A stretch of 5,480 nt of DNA from Clostridiaceae bacterium (lineage in GTDB: Bacteria; Bacillota; Clostridia; Saccharofermentanales; DTU023). Of the stretch, positions 4,405 to 5,480 are shown piece after piece. Below the pieces are notes generated by a model that had not been told where the DNA came from, searched no databases, and saw only the letters and a program-made list of their open reading frames with translations. Both the position numbers and the translations under genes were made by a program. The stretch is from NCBI GenBank assembly GCA_012798865.1, contig JAAZMK010000018.1, positions 1 through 5,480 of the forward strand. The letters are read 5' to 3'. Numbering within the stretch: the stretch's first letter is position 1; each line of letters opens with the position of its first letter.

Positions 4405-5480
4405 ATGGCAATCAGAGTTGCAATTAACGGATTCGGACGTATCGGACGTCTCGTTTTCAAAGGCATTGTCGAGCGCGGGCTATTGGACAACGGTGTCGAG
4501 CTCGTCGCTATCGTTGCCAGAAACACAAAAGCCGACTACTTTGTTTATCAACTGAAGTACGATTCCACACAGCATCGTTGGGAGCGCGATATCACGGCGG
4601 AGAAGTCGGACCCCTCGCAAGAGGAAAATAACGTGCTCGTGGTTGACGGCAAACACAGAATTAAGTGTGTGCTCGCAGGTACGTCCCCCTCAGATCTCGA
4701 CTGGAAGAGCTTGAACGTTGATTACGTCATCGACAGCTCGGGTAAGTTCAACGATTACGACAAGGCGATAGGACACGTCGACGTCGGGGCGAAAAAAGTC
4801 ATTCTGACGGCACCGGGCAAAGGTCCCGTTCGCACGCTCGTCATGGGAGTCAACGAAGGTGAGTACAACCCGAAGGAAGACCTCGTCGTTTCAAACGCTT
4901 CTTGCACCACCAACTGTCTTGCGCCTGTCGTGTCCGTGCTTCTCAAAAACGGACTCGAAATTGAAAAGGGACTGATGACGACCATCCACGCATACACCGC
5001 ATCTCAAAAAGTCTTGGACGGCACTTCTCTCAAGAACTGGCGTCTCGGTCGTACGGCTGCGGAAAACATCATCCCGACGACGACGGGTGCCGCTAAAGCG
5101 GTCGGTCAGGTTCTTCCTGCCGTGAAGGGCATCATGACGGGCATGGCGTTCCGCGTTCCGACGCCGACAGGTTCAGTCGTCGACTTGACAGTACTTTTGA
5201 AGAACGACAGCTCGATCGAAGCGATCGACGCGATGATGAAGGAGGCGTCAGAGACGTACTTGAAGGGGATTTTAAAGTACACGAAAGACCCTATCGTCTC
5301 GACCGACGTCATTCAAGATTCGCATTCCTCGATTTACGACTCCGAGGCGACGCTCAAAAACAATCTCCCCGACGAGAAGCGTTTCTTCAAACTTGTCTCG
5401 TGGTATGACAACGAGTGGGGCTACTCCGAGCGAACGATCGACCTTCTGCTCTATGTGGCGAAAGAAGACGAAAAGGCTGG
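4405..5480 (+). CDS. gap: Glyceraldehyde-3-phosphate dehydrogenase, 3' end outside window
   Basis: GAPDH oxidises and phosphorylates glyceraldehyde 3-phosphate to 1,3-bisphosphoglycerate with reduction of NAD(P); it is cytoplasmic. 358 codons are visible with no stop. The N-terminal Rossmann motif is INGFGRIGRLVF (7-18). The active site is SNASCTTNC (163-171) with catalytic Cys167, and His195 in TTIHAYT is the base. TTTGAAKAVGQVLP (225-238), MAFRVPTPTGSVVDLT (247-262) and VSWYDNEWGYS (331-341) complete the family signature. The usual length is about 330-340, so this is a long form with a tail past YVAKEDEKA. The KYDSTQHRW and SSIYDSEATLKNNLP segments resemble the kinetoplastid glycosomal type as I remember it. 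The Asp that usually follows the second beta strand is Ala38, followed by Arg39 and Lys42, which hints at NADP use. AGGA at 4391-4394 supports the start. It has its own promoter-like elements and is probably not part of the gcv operon. Confidence 0.96.
   Translation, partial: MAIRVAINGFGRIGRLVFKGIVERGLLDNGVELVAIVARNTKADYFVYQLKYDSTQHRWERDITAEKSDPSQEENNVLVVDGKHRIKCVLAGTSPSDLDWKSLNVDYVIDSSGKFNDYDKAIGHVDVGAKKVILTAPGKGPVRTLVMGVNEGEYNPKEDLVVSNASCTTNCLAPVVSVLLKNGLEIEKGLMTTIHAYTASQKVLDGTSLKNWRLGRTAAENIIPTTTGAAKAVGQVLPAVKGIMTGMAFRVPTPTGSVVDLTVLLKNDSSIEAIDAMMKEASETYLKGILKYTKDPIVSTDVIQDSHSSIYDSEATLKNNLPDEKRFFKLVSWYDNEWGYSERTIDLLLYVAKEDEKA

Noticed and set aside
4405..5480. GAPDH as a pseudogene because no stop is seen and it is longer than 340 residues
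   Set aside because: All catalytic motifs are intact and in one frame; the frame is simply cut by the window edge, and long GAPDHs of about 350-360 residues exist.

Overview
The window is the back half of a glycine cleavage operon followed, after a terminator-like hairpin, by a separately expressed glycolytic gene. Everything recognisable is on the + strand. In order: gcvT (5' end outside the window), a 177-base structured gap, gcvH, gcvPA, gcvPB, a 335-base gap with a strong hairpin and promoter-like elements, then gap (GAPDH), which is still open at the right edge. 

The P-protein is split into PA and PB subunits and the order is T-H-PA-PB. This layout is usual in Firmicutes and is also found in spirochaetes, Synergistetes, Thermotogae and relatives. 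Base composition is close to half G+C by eye, with strong Shine-Dalgarno sequences. An anaerobic, amino-acid-using bacterium from one of these groups fits, but I cannot name a genus. The GAPDH resembles the kinetoplastid/spirochaete-like type by motif memory, which makes a spirochaete or a lateral-transfer recipient worth considering. 

GcvPA and GcvPB form the PLP-dependent glycine decarboxylase. It passes the aminomethyl group to the lipoyl arm on Lys57 of GcvH. GcvT then moves the methylene group to tetrahydrofolate and releases ammonia. Dihydrolipoyl dehydrogenase (L-protein) and the lipoylation enzymes are not in the window. gcvH-gcvPA-gcvPB are packed with 2-base gaps and are probably translationally coupled. 

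The main points of interest are: (1) the cofactor pocket of the GAPDH, where the Asp that normally selects NAD is Ala, with Arg and Lys nearby, suggesting NADP use; (2) a gap leader with mutually exclusive RNA hairpins that overlap the ribosome binding site; (3) four successive inverted repeats between gcvT and gcvH, inside an otherwise tight operon; and (4) a perfect 11-bp palindrome after gcvPB that is either a terminator or a REP-like repeat. I found no CRISPR array, mobile-element gene, tRNA, rRNA or clearly new multi-gene system.
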